A DNA stretch of 64,000 nucleotides from an uncultured Tenacibaculum sp. (GTDB lineage: Bacteria; Bacteroidota; Bacteroidia; Flavobacteriales; Flavobacteriaceae): assembly GCF_947495995.1 (NCBI RefSeq), contig NZ_CANMAX010000002.1, positions 310,001-374,000 on the forward strand, given 5' to 3'. This document shows positions 1-8,805 of the stretch, piece by piece; position 1 is the stretch's first letter, and every line of letters begins with the position of its first letter. Position numbers and translations under genes: made by a program. Below the pieces are notes generated by a model. The model did no database searches and was not told the origin of the DNA. It was given only the letters and a program-made list of their open reading frames with translations.

Positions 1-138
1 AGTTGCAACCACAGCTTTACTCATACCTAATGCAGCTGCATCGACACCAATATTTAAAAATTCATTAGAAAAATTTCTGAATTGTGCTTGAGTAGCAACA
101 GCAACTAAAAGAAAAAAGTAGATTAATTTTGTTCTCAA
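1..138 (-). CDS. PorV/PorQ-family outer membrane protein, N-terminal fragment (cut by window edge)
   Basis: Only the first 46 codons are inside the window, read leftwards from a TTG at 138; no ATG lies upstream in frame. The translation begins with a hydrophobic signal peptide (about residues 3-16) ending in TQAQ, then a stretch reading NEFLNIGVDAAALGMSKAVV. That N-terminal beta-strand and the (D)AxALGM motif are typical of PorV/PorQ-like outer membrane barrels associated with the type IX secretion system in Bacteroidota. Which member it is (PorV itself looks unlikely from the motif) cannot be decided from 46 residues. Start codon is uncertain because TTG is the only candidate. Confidence 0.6.
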   Translation of the reverse strand, partial: MRTKLIYFFLLVAVATQAQFRNFSNEFLNIGVDAAALGMSKAVVAT

Positions 139-210
139 ATCTTGAATTTAATAAACACAAATATCCAAATTACTAAGTAAATAACAGTAGTTTTTTGGAG
201 TTATTGTTTA

Positions 211-1188
211 TTATGAATAGATATTTAACTCATTTTGAATAAAATTAACAAATTGTTTTTCTATCCAATACGATTCATCTCTAAATGAGGTTACAAAACC
301 AACATGACCACCATATTTTGGAGTTAATAAAAAGAAATTAGAAGAGTTTTCTGCTAATTCGTAAGGATAACATTCTATAGATAAAAAAGAGTCATCTTTG
401 GCGTTAATTAATAGTGTTTTGTGTTTTATATTGGTTAAATATGGTTTACTACTGGCTTTTGCCCAATAATCTTCAGGACTATCGAACCCAAAAACTGGTG
501 CAGTATATATTTCTTCAAAATCACGAAAAGTAGAAGCTTTTGAAATCAATTTTTTATCAGGATTATATTCTGGGAATTTTTCAGCTTTCACAATTACTTT
601 TGCTTTAAGAGTTCTTAAAAACTCTTGCATATACAGCTTGTTTTTTAGTTTACTTAATTCTGCTTGAGAACTCGTTAGATCTATAGGAACAGAAACAGCA
701 ATTCCGCCTTTTACAGCACAAGGAATTTCATTTTCATATTCTCCTAAATATTTTAAAGTCAGATTTCCGCCTAAGCTGAATCCGCTTAAAATGATGTTTT
801 GATAATCATAATTAGTTTCTAAGTATTGTAATATAAAGTGAAGATCATCAGTTTTTCCTGCATGATAAGTTTTCAAAATATTATTATCATCTCCACTACA
901 ACCTCTAAGGTTAATACATACAACATCATAACCTAAATCATGAAGATAAGAAGCAGTAGACATCATATAACTTGATTCTGAACTACCTTCGAGTCCGTGT
1001 ATTAAAACGACTAATGAGAAGGAGTTGTTCGTTAAAAAATCTAAGTCTATGAAATCATTATCCCAAGTCATAATTCGAACTCTTTCGTATTCAGGTTTAT
1101 CTTTAGTGACAAAGAATTTGTAAATCGTATTTACATGTGGATTTCTAAAAGGAAAGCTAGTAGTGAGTTGATTTTTAAGTAATGGCAT
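211..1188 (-). CDS. YheT-like alpha/beta hydrolase
   Basis: A 325-residue cytosolic alpha/beta-hydrolase. The N-terminus FRNPHVNTIYK and the oxyanion segment HGLEGSS (residues 64-70) are characteristic of the YheT/ABHD1-3 subfamily. The nucleophile elbow is GFSLGGN with Ser138; the acid is probably the Asp pair in NAKDD, and the base is the His of YGGHVGF near the C-terminus, so the triad looks complete. The substrate is unknown; relatives hydrolyse short esters or lipids. It stands alone on the minus strand and diverges from pssA across 77 bp that must hold both promoters. Confidence 0.85.
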   Translation of the reverse strand: MPLLKNQLTTSFPFRNPHVNTIYKFFVTKDKPEYERVRIMTWDNDFIDLDFLTNNSFSLVVLIHGLEGSSESSYMMSTASYLHDLGYDVVCINLRGCSGDDNNILKTYHAGKTDDLHFILQYLETNYDYQNIILSGFSLGGNLTLKYLGEYENEIPCAVKGGIAVSVPIDLTSSQAELSKLKNKLYMQEFLRTLKAKVIVKAEKFPEYNPDKKLISKASTFRDFEEIYTAPVFGFDSPEDYWAKASSKPYLTNIKHKTLLINAKDDSFLSIECYPYELAENSSNFFLLTPKYGGHVGFVTSFRDESYWIEKQFVNFIQNELNIYS

Positions 1189-1265
1189 CTTTACAACAAT
1201 TTATTTTTTTATTAAACAGAATAAAAACAATCAATTTCATATTTTCGTAAAAATCATGAAAAAAT

Positions 1266-2030
1266 ATGAATATTAAAAAACACATTCCAAATATTATTAC
1301 ACTCGGAAACTTACTTTGTGGTACAATTGCCACAATATTAGCAGTTCGAGGTTACTTTTACGCTACAGCAATTTTTGTAGGAGTAGGAATTGTTCTTGAT
1401 TTCTTAGACGGTTTTGCTGCAAGAATGTTACATGTTCAAGGAGAATTAGGTAAACAATTAGATAGTTTAGCAGACATGGTAACTAGTGGAGTAGTACCAG
1501 GAATAGTGATGTTACAATTTATGGTGCATAGTGCTTACCATAGAGAATTCGGATTTTCGTCTTGGGATACGGCCTTGGATATTGGATTAACTTTAGAAAA
1601 TTTACTTTCTATAGAGTTATTAGGATTATTATTGACGCTTTTTGCTGGCTACAGATTGGCAAAATTTAATATTGATACCAGACAAACAGATAGTTTTATC
1701 GGTTTACCAACACCAGCAATGAATTTATTTGTTGTGTCTTTACCAATGATTGCTGGGTATACTGAATCAGAATTGGTTTTAAGTATAATTCATAATCAGT
1801 ACTTTTTAATAGCAGTTACTATTATTTTAAGTCTTTTAATGGTTTCTGAATTGCCGCTTTTTTCATTAAAATTTAAATCAACATCGGTAAAAAACAACTT
1901 GTTGAAATACATTTTCTTATTGTTGTCTATTGTGTTGTTAATTGTATTAAAGTTTATAGCTATTCCTTTAATAATTATCCTATATATCTTACTGTCTGTT
2001 TTTAATAACATAGCAGTAAAAAGTAAATAA
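1266..2030 (+). CDS. pssA: CDP-diacylglycerol--serine O-phosphatidyltransferase (phosphatidylserine synthase)
   Basis: A 254-residue integral membrane enzyme that makes phosphatidylserine from CDP-diacylglycerol and L-serine, the precursor of phosphatidylethanolamine. The CDP-alcohol phosphatidyltransferase signature DG-x2-AR-x8-G-x3-D-x3-D is present, starting at DGFAAR and ending at DSLAD (about residues 48-70). The remainder is hydrophobic with roughly six to eight membrane segments. It starts at ATG 1266 and is followed by a hairpin terminator. The size is normal for the short type-II PssA found in Bacteroidota. Confidence 0.9.
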   Translation: MNIKKHIPNIITLGNLLCGTIATILAVRGYFYATAIFVGVGIVLDFLDGFAARMLHVQGELGKQLDSLADMVTSGVVPGIVMLQFMVHSAYHREFGFSSWDTALDIGLTLENLLSIELLGLLLTLFAGYRLAKFNIDTRQTDSFIGLPTPAMNLFVVSLPMIAGYTESELVLSIIHNQYFLIAVTIILSLLMVSELPLFSLKFKSTSVKNNLLKYIFLLLSIVLLIVLKFIAIPLIIILYILLSVFNNIAVKSK

Positions 2031-2059
2031 AAGGAGTATATCAAATAATTATATAAAGA

Positions 2060-2085
2060 AAAACTCCTTGTTAAAGGAGTTTTTT
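2060..2085. terminator. Hairpin terminator between pssA and the oxidoreductase gene
   Basis: A perfect 10-bp stem (2060-2069 with 2074-2083) and 4-nt loop, rich in A on the left and T on the right, lies between two convergent genes. It can act for pssA on the plus strand and for the oxidoreductase gene on the minus strand. Confidence 0.8.
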
Positions 2086-2089
2086 AGTT

Positions 2090-2599
2090 TTAAAAAGTAG
2101 CAGCATAAACTTTCGTATTAGCTTCTAAAGCATTTTCATCAGGATTATGTGCTCCGTATAAAGTATGTAAATCAGTGAATTCTGCACCACAGAATTTAAA
2201 AACAAGTATTACATCATTTAAAAGTTCTTTTACAGGAATTCCGTTTGGAGCTTTATAAACTTCTTCGTCACCACCAGTAGATACAGCCAAACCAATTTTT
2301 TTACCTTGGATTTTATCTCCACCTTCTCCAAAAGCCCAACCGTAGGTAAATACATCATCAATATATTTTTTTAAAGCGTAAGGAGTACTAAACCAATGTA
2401 ACGGGAATTGAAATATAATTTCATCGTATTGCTCAATTAAAGCTTGTTCTTTTGCAATGTCAAAATCTAAAGAAGAATATTCTCCATAAAGTGAATGAAT
2501 AGTATATTTTTCAGGGTTTTTCTGTAAGTTTTCTATCCATTTTTTATTGATAGTTGAGGCCTCAATGTTTGGATGCGTAACAATTACTAATTTTTTCAT
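2090..2599 (-). CDS. NAD(P)H-dependent flavin oxidoreductase (quinone reductase / KefF-MdaB type)
   Basis: A 169-residue flavodoxin-like protein. The N-terminal strand and phosphate loop (VIVTHPNIEAS, about residues 5-15) and the segment QFPLHWFSTPYALKKYIDDV followed by YGWAFG are diagnostic of the NQO1/KefF/MdaB family, which transfers two electrons from NAD(P)H through FMN or FAD to quinones and related electrophiles. No membrane segment, so cytosolic. It diverges from an HxlR-family regulator across 101 bp containing two palindromes, so it is probably that regulator's main target. The exact electron acceptor cannot be told from sequence. Confidence 0.85.
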   Translation of the reverse strand: MKKLVIVTHPNIEASTINKKWIENLQKNPEKYTIHSLYGEYSSLDFDIAKEQALIEQYDEIIFQFPLHWFSTPYALKKYIDDVFTYGWAFGEGGDKIQGKKIGLAVSTGGDEEVYKAPNGIPVKELLNDVILVFKFCGAEFTDLHTLYGAHNPDENALEANTKVYAATF

Positions 2600-2645
2600 T
2601 TGTATATAAGATTAATTTTTTCTGATTTAAAATTAGTATTTTTGA

Positions 2646-2696
2646 TATACAAAGTATAGTTAGTTTTTGTTAATTACTACTATACAAAAGTATAGT
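2646..2696. promoter_or_regulatory. Paired operator in the divergent oxidoreductase/HxlR promoter
   Basis: Two related inverted repeats lie between the divergent genes: TATAC-AAA-GTATA at 2646-2658 and ACTATAC-AAAA-GTATAGT at 2679-2696, the second with perfect 7-bp arms. They sit within 5 to 55 bp of the regulator start. HxlR/DUF24 regulators bind such short AT-rich palindromes as dimers in front of their own and neighbouring genes. Binding by the adjacent regulator is inferred. Confidence 0.65.
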
Positions 2697-2700
2697 ATAA

Positions 2701-3069
2701 ATGAAAGATATGGAGATTTTAAGAACTTATCCAAAAGTAAAAAAATGCCCAAATAGCTATGTTTTAGCTGTAAATGATACTTTAAATGTATTGAGCGGCA
2801 AATGGAAATTACCAATAATAGCTTCTTTAATGTATGGAAACAGACGTTTTAAAGATATACAACAACATATTGCTAAAATTACGCCTAGAATGCTGTCGAA
2901 AGAGTTAAAAGATCTGGAAATGAATGGTGTAGTAACTCGAAAAATACACGATACAAGACCTGTTTTAATAGAATACGAGTTAACAGATTCCGGAAAAACA
3001 ATTACCAAAGTTCTAGATAGTATGGTAGAGTGGGGTTTAAGTCATCGAAAATTAACGATTGATCAATGA
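2701..3069 (+). CDS. HxlR (MarR/DUF24) family transcriptional regulator
   Basis: A 122-residue winged-helix regulator. The family core is clear: CPNSYVLAVNDTLNVLSGKWKLPII, then RFKDIQQHI, TPRMLSKELKDLE and a wing ending in YELTDSG. Its only cysteine is Cys16, at the N-terminal position that corresponds to the redox-sensing Cys of the Bacillus quinone and diamide sensors YodB and CatR (CPxxx context). The divergent flavin oxidoreductase and the palindromes between the two genes fit an electrophile- or quinone-responsive repressor. The gene ends overlapping the tail of the minus-strand membrane protein gene by 18 bp. Confidence 0.9.
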   Translation: MKDMEILRTYPKVKKCPNSYVLAVNDTLNVLSGKWKLPIIASLMYGNRRFKDIQQHIAKITPRMLSKELKDLEMNGVVTRKIHDTRPVLIEYELTDSGKTITKVLDSMVEWGLSHRKLTIDQ

Positions 3070-3570
3070 TTTGATTTTATCAATAAAAGCGACTAAAATA
3101 CTTAAAGCAGGAACTACTAATAAAAGAAATACAAAAATAGTTAAGAGTAAAATAATATATAAATTATAATCTAAGTAGTTGTTACTCCATAAATCATCTT
3201 TAGTCGGTACATAGTTATAATCACTATAGAGTACATAGGTTAATGTGAAGAAAATTATTACACTAGAAATCACTTTTATTTTTAATGGAAACTCTAATAA
3301 TTTCCCGTTGAAATAATTAATGATCGTATAAACTGAAAAGTTACAAAAGAAGATTACAAAGAAAATGAGATATAAATGATGGTAATATATCACAAAATAA
3401 GTATCATGAATATTTATATCTACTGATAATTCTTTATCAATTATGTAGTTCTTTATTATAAATGAATTATTAAGTAGGAATGAAATTATTAAGGATATCA
3501 ATCCTAAATGCAGGAAATAATAAAAAGGTTTTGATTTTAACACTTTAGAACTTCTTCTTCTTAAGCTCAA
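3052..3570 (-). CDS. Small integral membrane protein with a cytochrome-oxidase-like HDTYFVI motif
   Basis: A 172-residue hydrophobic protein with about four membrane segments (roughly residues 15-35, 60-82, 98-113 and 137-160). Between the first and second segments is [16 protein letters not shown], which resembles the HDTYYVVAHFHY motif of cytochrome c oxidase subunit I helix X, but the protein is far too short to be an oxidase. I do not recognise a function. The start overlaps the 3' end of lptB by 26 bp, so it is probably translated with the kdsD-tatC-lptB transcript. A later start cannot be excluded. Confidence 0.65.
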   Translation of the reverse strand: MSLRRRSSKVLKSKPFYYFLHLGLISLIISFLLNNSFIIKNYIIDKELSVDINIHDTYFVIYYHHLYLIFFVIFFCNFSVYTIINYFNGKLLEFPLKIKVISSVIIFFTLTYVLYSDYNYVPTKDDLWSNNYLDYNLYIILLLTIFVFLLLVVPALSILVAFIDKIKSLINR

Positions 3571-4279
3571 AGTCTTTACCTAAGTATACTTTTCTTACCA
3601 TTTCATCAGCAGCTAATTCTTCAGGAATCCCTTCTTTTAAAATACCTCCTTGATACATTAAATAAGAACGATCAGTAATTGCTAAAGTTGCTTGTACATC
3701 GTGATCTGTAATAAGAATACCGATGTTTTTATTCTTCAGTTTGGCTACAATTCCTTGTATATCTTCTACTGCAATTGGATCAACTCCAGCAAAAGGCTCA
3801 TCTAATAAAATAAATTTAGGATCAGAAGCTAAACATCTAGCAATTTCAGTTCTACGACGTTCACCACCAGATAAAAGATCACCTCTGTTTTTACGAACAT
3901 GTCCTAAACTAAACTCATCGATTAATTCCTCCAAACGCGCTTTACGTTCTTCTTTGGTACGATCTGTGAATTCTAAAACAGACATAATATTATCTTCAAC
4001 AGATAATTTCCTAAAAACAGAAGCTTCTTGAGCTAGATAACCGATTCCTTTTTGAGCACGTTTGTACATGGCGTCTTCAGTAATTTCATCTTCATCTAGA
4101 AATATTTTTCCTTCATTAGGTTTAATCATTCCTACGATCATGTAAAAAGAAGTAGTTTTTCCAGCTCCATTCGGACCTAAAAGTCCGATGATTTCACCTT
4201 GTTCTACTTGCAAAGAAATTCCTTTAACTACCTTACGGCTACCATAAATCTTTTGTATGTTATCTGCTCTTAAAATCAT
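3545..4279 (-). CDS. lptB: LPS export ABC transporter ATP-binding protein LptB
   Basis: A 244-residue ABC ATPase that powers lipopolysaccharide extraction from the inner membrane with LptF/LptG. Visible are Walker [10 protein letters not shown] (about 35-43), Q-loop QEASVF, signature LSGGERRR, Walker [14 protein letters not shown] and the switch His in ITDHD. The [13 protein letters not shown] segment after Walker B is specific for LptB. Its partner genes are not in the window. It lies fourth in a minus-strand run kdsD, tatC, AhpD-like, lptB, a conserved style of Bacteroidota gene order linked to the envelope. Confidence 0.93.
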   Translation of the reverse strand: MILRADNIQKIYGSRKVVKGISLQVEQGEIIGLLGPNGAGKTTSFYMIVGMIKPNEGKIFLDEDEITEDAMYKRAQKGIGYLAQEASVFRKLSVEDNIMSVLEFTDRTKEERKARLEELIDEFSLGHVRKNRGDLLSGGERRRTEIARCLASDPKFILLDEPFAGVDPIAVEDIQGIVAKLKNKNIGILITDHDVQATLAITDRSYLMYQGGILKEGIPEELAADEMVRKVYLGKDFELKKKKF

Positions 4280-4344
4280 ATATAAAGAAGTACAATGTTA
4301 CTACTTAATCGTAGAAGATTGTATTAATTGATTGTTAAATTGAA

Positions 4345-4695
4345 TTAGTTATTCTCTTCTTCAAGAGCTTCCCAAAATTCTACAGCTCTTCTTAAATGAG
4401 GAATAACAATTGTTCCTCCAACTAAAGTAGCAATCGACATTGTTTCCATCATTTCTTCTTTAGTAACTCCACTTTTATATGCAGTGTCTAAATGGTAAGC
4501 AATACAATCATCGCAACGTAAAACTGCAGAAGCTACTAAACCTAATAACTCTTTTGTTTTTACTGATAAATGTCCTTCTGCGTATGCATTAGTATCTAAA
4601 TTGAAAATTCGTTTGATTACTTTATTATCGCTCGATAGTATCTTTTCGTTCATTTTTGAGCGGTACTCATTGAACTCTTGGACTTTTTTCGACAT
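4345..4695 (-). CDS. Carboxymuconolactone decarboxylase / AhpD-like protein
   Basis: A 116-residue all-helical protein of the AhpD/CMD fold. The redox motif Cys61-Asp-Asp-Cys64 followed by His68 (CDDCIAYHLD) is the alkylhydroperoxidase-type catalytic signature rather than that of true carboxymuconolactone decarboxylases, which lack the cysteines. It probably acts as a cytosolic thiol peroxidase or thiol-disulfide partner. Its start lies inside the 3' end of tatC (29-bp overlap), so the two are translationally coupled. Confidence 0.85.
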   Translation of the reverse strand: MSKKVQEFNEYRSKMNEKILSSDNKVIKRIFNLDTNAYAEGHLSVKTKELLGLVASAVLRCDDCIAYHLDTAYKSGVTKEEMMETMSIATLVGGTIVIPHLRRAVEFWEALEEENN

Positions 4696-5494
4696 TTTTT
4701 TGTTGTTTTTTTATTACGTATTTTGAAATGTAAATTCCGACTTGGTATAAAAACATGATAGGTACAGCAACAATAATCTGACTAGCAACATCAGGTGGTG
4801 TTATAATAGCAGATAAAATAAGAACTACAACTAATGCATGTTTTCTATATTTTCTTAAAAATTGAGGAGTAACTAATCCTATTTTAGATAAGAAATAAAT
4901 AATAATAGGTAACTCGAAAAATATGGCAACTCCTAATAATGTATTTGTTATTAAGCTGATATATGCACCTAATTTAAAACTCTTTACAATAGCATCTCCA
5001 ATGGTGAAATTGTAAAAGAAGTAAACAGACATAGGAAGTATTACATAATAACTAAATAAAATTCCTGAGAAGAATAGAGAAGAAGCAGAGAAAATAAATC
5101 CTTTTGAGCGCTTTCTTTCACTTTCTAATAAGCCGGGAGCAATAAATCTCCAGATCTCCCATAAAACGTAAGGAAATGCAATAATAACTCCTAAAATAAG
5201 AGAAGACCAAATTGCAGTCATTAACTCTTCTGTAGGATTTAAAACCTGTAGTTGTTGGTTGAATTCGATTTTACAAAAACTACTATCAATACCAATTAAA
5301 GAAAATACTTTACAGAAAAATTGATAGGTAACAAAATCAGGTTTTAAATGTGCTAATAATATCTCATCAAAAATTACCTTAATAAAAACAAAAGCTAATA
5401 TTGCTACAGAGAATATAGCGACAATACTTCTTATAATATGCCATCTTAGTTCTTCAAGATGATCTAAGAACGACATTTCTTTTTCCTGTGCCAT
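4667..5494 (-). CDS. tatC: Sec-independent (twin-arginine) translocase subunit TatC
   Basis: A 275-residue membrane protein with six predicted membrane helices. TatC signatures are clear: FLDHLEELRWHIIRS at the N-terminus (the SHLxELR motif), FIAPGLLESERK, and the late segment IITPPDVASQI. It forms the receptor for folded proteins with RR signal peptides. TatA/B genes are not in this window. The start abuts the stop of kdsD with no gap, and the 3' end overlaps the AhpD-like gene. There is a Bacteroidota-typical insertion after the first helix. Confidence 0.95.
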   Translation of the reverse strand: MAQEKEMSFLDHLEELRWHIIRSIVAIFSVAILAFVFIKVIFDEILLAHLKPDFVTYQFFCKVFSLIGIDSSFCKIEFNQQLQVLNPTEELMTAIWSSLILGVIIAFPYVLWEIWRFIAPGLLESERKRSKGFIFSASSLFFSGILFSYYVILPMSVYFFYNFTIGDAIVKSFKLGAYISLITNTLLGVAIFFELPIIIYFLSKIGLVTPQFLRKYRKHALVVVLILSAIITPPDVASQIIVAVPIMFLYQVGIYISKYVIKKQQKNVEKSPRVQ

Positions 5495-6466
5495 TTAAAA
5501 AATTCCTTCTTTTAAAATATCATGCAAATGGACAACGCCAACATATTCATCATCGTCATTTGCAACTAATATTTGTGTAATATTATTATTTTCTAAAGTA
5601 TCAAGAGCGTCAATTGCCATTGCATCAATATGAATTGTTTTAGGATTTTTACTCATAATATCTGCAGCAACTAAATCTTCAATTTTATTAGTTTTATTAA
5701 GCATTCTTCGAATATCACCATCTGTAATAATTCCTTCAATTTTATTATCAGAATTTATAACAGCTGTAACACCTAAACGCTTTTCAGAAATTTCAACAAT
5801 AACTTTAGTTACTTTATCTGTAGCAGTAACTTTTGGCAAATCATTATTTATAACTAAATCAGATACTCTTAAATACAAACGTTTCCCTAAAGCTCCACCC
5901 GGATGATATTTAGCAAAATCACGATTACTAAAACCACGTAAGTCTAATAAACAAACAGCTAAAGCATCACCTAAAACAAGCTGAGCAGTAGTACTATTTG
6001 TTGGCGCTAAATTATTCGGATCAGCTTCTTTCTCAACATAAGAATTTAATACATAATCTGCATTTTTTCCTAAGAAAGAATCAGGATTTCCTGTTATTGC
6101 TATAATTTTATTGTTAGAATTTCTAATCAAAGGAACCAGTACTTTTATTTCAGGTGTATTTCCGCTTTTTGATATGCAAATAACAACATCATCTGTTTGA
6201 ATATTTCCTAAATCACCATGAATTGCATCTGCAGCGTGCATAAAAACAGCAGGAGTACCTGTAGAATTGAGTGTAGCAACTATTTTATTTGCAATATTTG
6301 CACTCTTACCAATTCCAGTAATAATTACTCTTCCTTTTGAATTTAATATGAAGTTAACAGCATTAGCAAACGAATTATCCAAAAAATTAGTTAAATTAGC
6401 TATACTATTGCTTTGAAGCTCAATAGTTTCTTTAGCTTTTGCTAGTATTAAATCTGTATTTTTCAA
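5495..6466 (-). CDS. kdsD: D-arabinose 5-phosphate isomerase, KpsF/GutQ/KdsD family
   Basis: A 323-residue cytosolic enzyme interconverting ribulose 5-phosphate and arabinose 5-phosphate, the first step towards KDO of lipopolysaccharide. An N-terminal SIS domain (about 30-165; GIGKSANIANKIVATLNSTG and CISKSGNTPE) is followed by KYHPGGALGKRL and two CBS domains (about 205-260 and 265-323), the standard full-length layout. It heads the operon with tatC and lptB, which fits its role in LPS supply. GutQ-type paralogues cannot be excluded, but the context favours KdsD. Confidence 0.92.
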   Translation of the reverse strand: MKNTDLILAKAKETIELQSNSIANLTNFLDNSFANAVNFILNSKGRVIITGIGKSANIANKIVATLNSTGTPAVFMHAADAIHGDLGNIQTDDVVICISKSGNTPEIKVLVPLIRNSNNKIIAITGNPDSFLGKNADYVLNSYVEKEADPNNLAPTNSTTAQLVLGDALAVCLLDLRGFSNRDFAKYHPGGALGKRLYLRVSDLVINNDLPKVTATDKVTKVIVEISEKRLGVTAVINSDNKIEGIITDGDIRRMLNKTNKIEDLVAADIMSKNPKTIHIDAMAIDALDTLENNNITQILVANDDDEYVGVVHLHDILKEGIF

Positions 6467-6562
6467 ATGAAAAGGTTTAATTTAAGGTGTAAAAATAGGA
6501 ATATTTTAGCTAGAAAAACTTTCCTTTCAAAAGAAACTTTACTTAACTTTAAAGTAATTATT

Positions 6563-6592
6563 TTTGTGTATTAGTTTGAATTTTTAATTTTG
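6563..6592 (+). promoter_or_regulatory. Bacteroidetes-type promoter of recQ
   Basis: TTTG at 6563-6566, an 18-bp spacer, and TAATTTTG at 6585-6592 match the flavobacterial housekeeping consensus TTG-N17-23-TAnnTTTG. The predicted start of transcription is about 10 nt upstream of the recQ ATG. Confidence 0.65.
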
Positions 6593-6608
6593 GCTTTCTG
6601 GGAACAAT

Positions 6609-8798
6609 ATGAAAATGAATTTATACGAAGCTTTAAAAAAGTTTTTTGGGTTTAACCAATTCAAAGGACTCCAAGAAGATGTAGTTAAAAGTATACTTAA
6701 TGACGAGAACACCTTTGTAATTATGCCAACAGGTGGAGGGAAGTCACTTTGTTATCAACTACCAGCCTTAATGAAAGAAGGTACAGCAATTGTGGTTTCA
6801 CCATTAATTGCCTTAATGAAGAATCAAGTAGATGCTATTCGTGGTATATCTGAAACTCACGGTATAGCTCATGTACTTAATTCATCTTTAAACAAGTCTG
6901 AGGTAAATCAGGTTAAAAAAGATATTACAGATGGTGTAACTAAATTATTATATGTTGCTCCAGAATCTTTAATTAAAGAAGAATATGTAGACTTTTTAAA
7001 ATCTCAGAAAATTTCTTTCGTAGCTATTGATGAAGCGCACTGTATTTCTGAATGGGGACATGATTTTAGACCTGAATACAGAAATTTAAGAGCGATCATT
7101 AAACAAATCGATAACGTGCCTGTAATCGGTTTAACTGCGACTGCAACAGAAAAAGTACAAGAAGATATTCTTAAAACTTTAGGAATGACTGATGCTAATA
7201 TTTATAAAGCATCATTTAATAGAGCTAACTTATTTTACGAAGTTCGTCCTAAAACTAAAGATATTGAGAAAGATATTATTCGTTTTGTAAAGCAAAAAGA
7301 AGGAGAATCTGGTATTGTTTACTGTTTAAGTAGAAAAAAAGTAGAAGAAATCGCTCAAGTTTTACAAGTAAACGGAATTAATGCTTTACCGTATCATGCA
7401 GGTTTTGATGCAAAAACGAGAGCTAAACATCAAGATATGTTCTTAATGGAAGATTGCGATGTTGTAGTTGCTACAATTGCTTTCGGAATGGGAATAGATA
7501 AACCAGATGTTCGTTTTGTAATTCATCACGATATTCCAAAAAGTTTAGAAAGTTACTATCAAGAAACTGGTAGAGCAGGAAGAGATGGAGGAGAAGGACA
7601 CTGTTTAACTTTCTATTCATACAAAGACATAGAGAAATTAGAGAAATTCATGGCGAATAAGCCTGTTGCAGAACAGGAGGTTGGTCATGCTTTACTACAA
7701 GAAGTTGTTGGTTATGCAGAAACTTCTATGAATAGACGTAAATACTTATTACATTACTTCGGAGAAGAATTCGATGAAGTTAATGGAGAAGGTGCTGATA
7801 TGGATGACAACATGAGAAATCCAAAGAAAAAGCATGAAGCGCAAGATCAAGTTAGTACTGTTTTAAAGGTAGTAAAGAATACAAATGCAATGTATAAGGC
7901 AAAAGAGGTAGTAAATACGATTACCGGAAAAGAAAATGCCTTATTAAAGTCGCACAAAACTACAGAACAACCATTTTTTGGAATAGGAAAAGAAAAAGAT
8001 GGTAATTATTGGATGGCTTTAATTCGTCAGATGCTTGTTGCAGATCTTATTAAAAAAGAGATAGAGCAATATGGTGTTGTTAAATTAACCGAAGCAGGTA
8101 GAGCATATTTAGAAAATCCTACATCTTTCATGATGACAGAAGATCATGTGTATAATGATACAGATGACGGATCTATAATTACAAATGCAAAATCTAGTTC
8201 AGTTGGTTTAGATGATAAGTTAATTGCTATGCTTAAAGATTTAAGAAAGCAAGTTGGAAAGAAATTAGGAGTACCACCATTTGCAGTTTTCCAAGACCCT
8301 TCCTTAAATGATATGGCTTTAAAATATCCAATTAATTTAGATGAACTTTCTAAAGTTCACGGAGTTGGTGAAGGAAAAGCTAAAAAATATGGTAAAGATT
8401 TTATCAAGTTGATAGAACAATATGTATCTGATAATGATATTACAAGGCCAGATGATTTAGTAGTTAAAAGTACTGGTGTAAACTCTGGATTAAAGTTATA
8501 CATCATACAGAATACAGATCGTAAACTTCCTTTAGAAGATATAGCAAAATCAAAAGGACTTGAAATGAATGAGCTGATCAAAGAGATGGAAGCCATAGTA
8601 TTTTCAGGAACGAAATTGAATATCGATTATGCTATTGAAGATTTATTAGACGAAGATCAGCAAGAAGAAATTCATGATTATTTCATGGAAGCTGAAACAG
8701 ATAAAATTCAAGAAGCATTAGATGAGTTTGATGGAGATTACGACGATGAAGAATTACGTTTGATGAGAATCAAGTTTACAAGTGATGTAGCTAATTAA
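6609..8798 (+). CDS. recQ: ATP-dependent DNA helicase RecQ
   Basis: A 729-residue superfamily-2 3'-5' helicase for recombination and fork repair. Walker A PTGGGKSLCYQ (about 39-49), IDEAHCISEWGHDFRPEY (motif II plus aromatic loop), QETGRAGRDG (motif VI), a winged-helix region, and an HRDC domain (about 535-620; DLRKQVGKKLGVPPF) are visible, and the acidic C-terminus extends beyond the usual 610 residues. The zinc-binding module after RRKYLLHYFGE lacks all four cysteines normally found there. Starts at ATG 6609; the second in-frame ATG is two codons later. The next gene follows after 7 nt. Confidence 0.95.
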   Translation: MKMNLYEALKKFFGFNQFKGLQEDVVKSILNDENTFVIMPTGGGKSLCYQLPALMKEGTAIVVSPLIALMKNQVDAIRGISETHGIAHVLNSSLNKSEVNQVKKDITDGVTKLLYVAPESLIKEEYVDFLKSQKISFVAIDEAHCISEWGHDFRPEYRNLRAIIKQIDNVPVIGLTATATEKVQEDILKTLGMTDANIYKASFNRANLFYEVRPKTKDIEKDIIRFVKQKEGESGIVYCLSRKKVEEIAQVLQVNGINALPYHAGFDAKTRAKHQDMFLMEDCDVVVATIAFGMGIDKPDVRFVIHHDIPKSLESYYQETGRAGRDGGEGHCLTFYSYKDIEKLEKFMANKPVAEQEVGHALLQEVVGYAETSMNRRKYLLHYFGEEFDEVNGEGADMDDNMRNPKKKHEAQDQVSTVLKVVKNTNAMYKAKEVVNTITGKENALLKSHKTTEQPFFGIGKEKDGNYWMALIRQMLVADLIKKEIEQYGVVKLTEAGRAYLENPTSFMMTEDHVYNDTDDGSIITNAKSSSVGLDDKLIAMLKDLRKQVGKKLGVPPFAVFQDPSLNDMALKYPINLDELSKVHGVGEGKAKKYGKDFIKLIEQYVSDNDITRPDDLVVKSTGVNSGLKLYIIQNTDRKLPLEDIAKSKGLEMNELIKEMEAIVFSGTKLNIDYAIEDLLDEDQQEEIHDYFMEAETDKIQEALDEFDGDYDDEELRLMRIKFTSDVAN

Positions 8799-8805
8799 TT
8801 ATCTA

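Noticed and set aside
1796..2044. Minus-strand frame inside pssA
   Set aside because: No family features and it lies within a gene with a clear signature on the other strand; treated as a shadow of AT-rich coding sequence.
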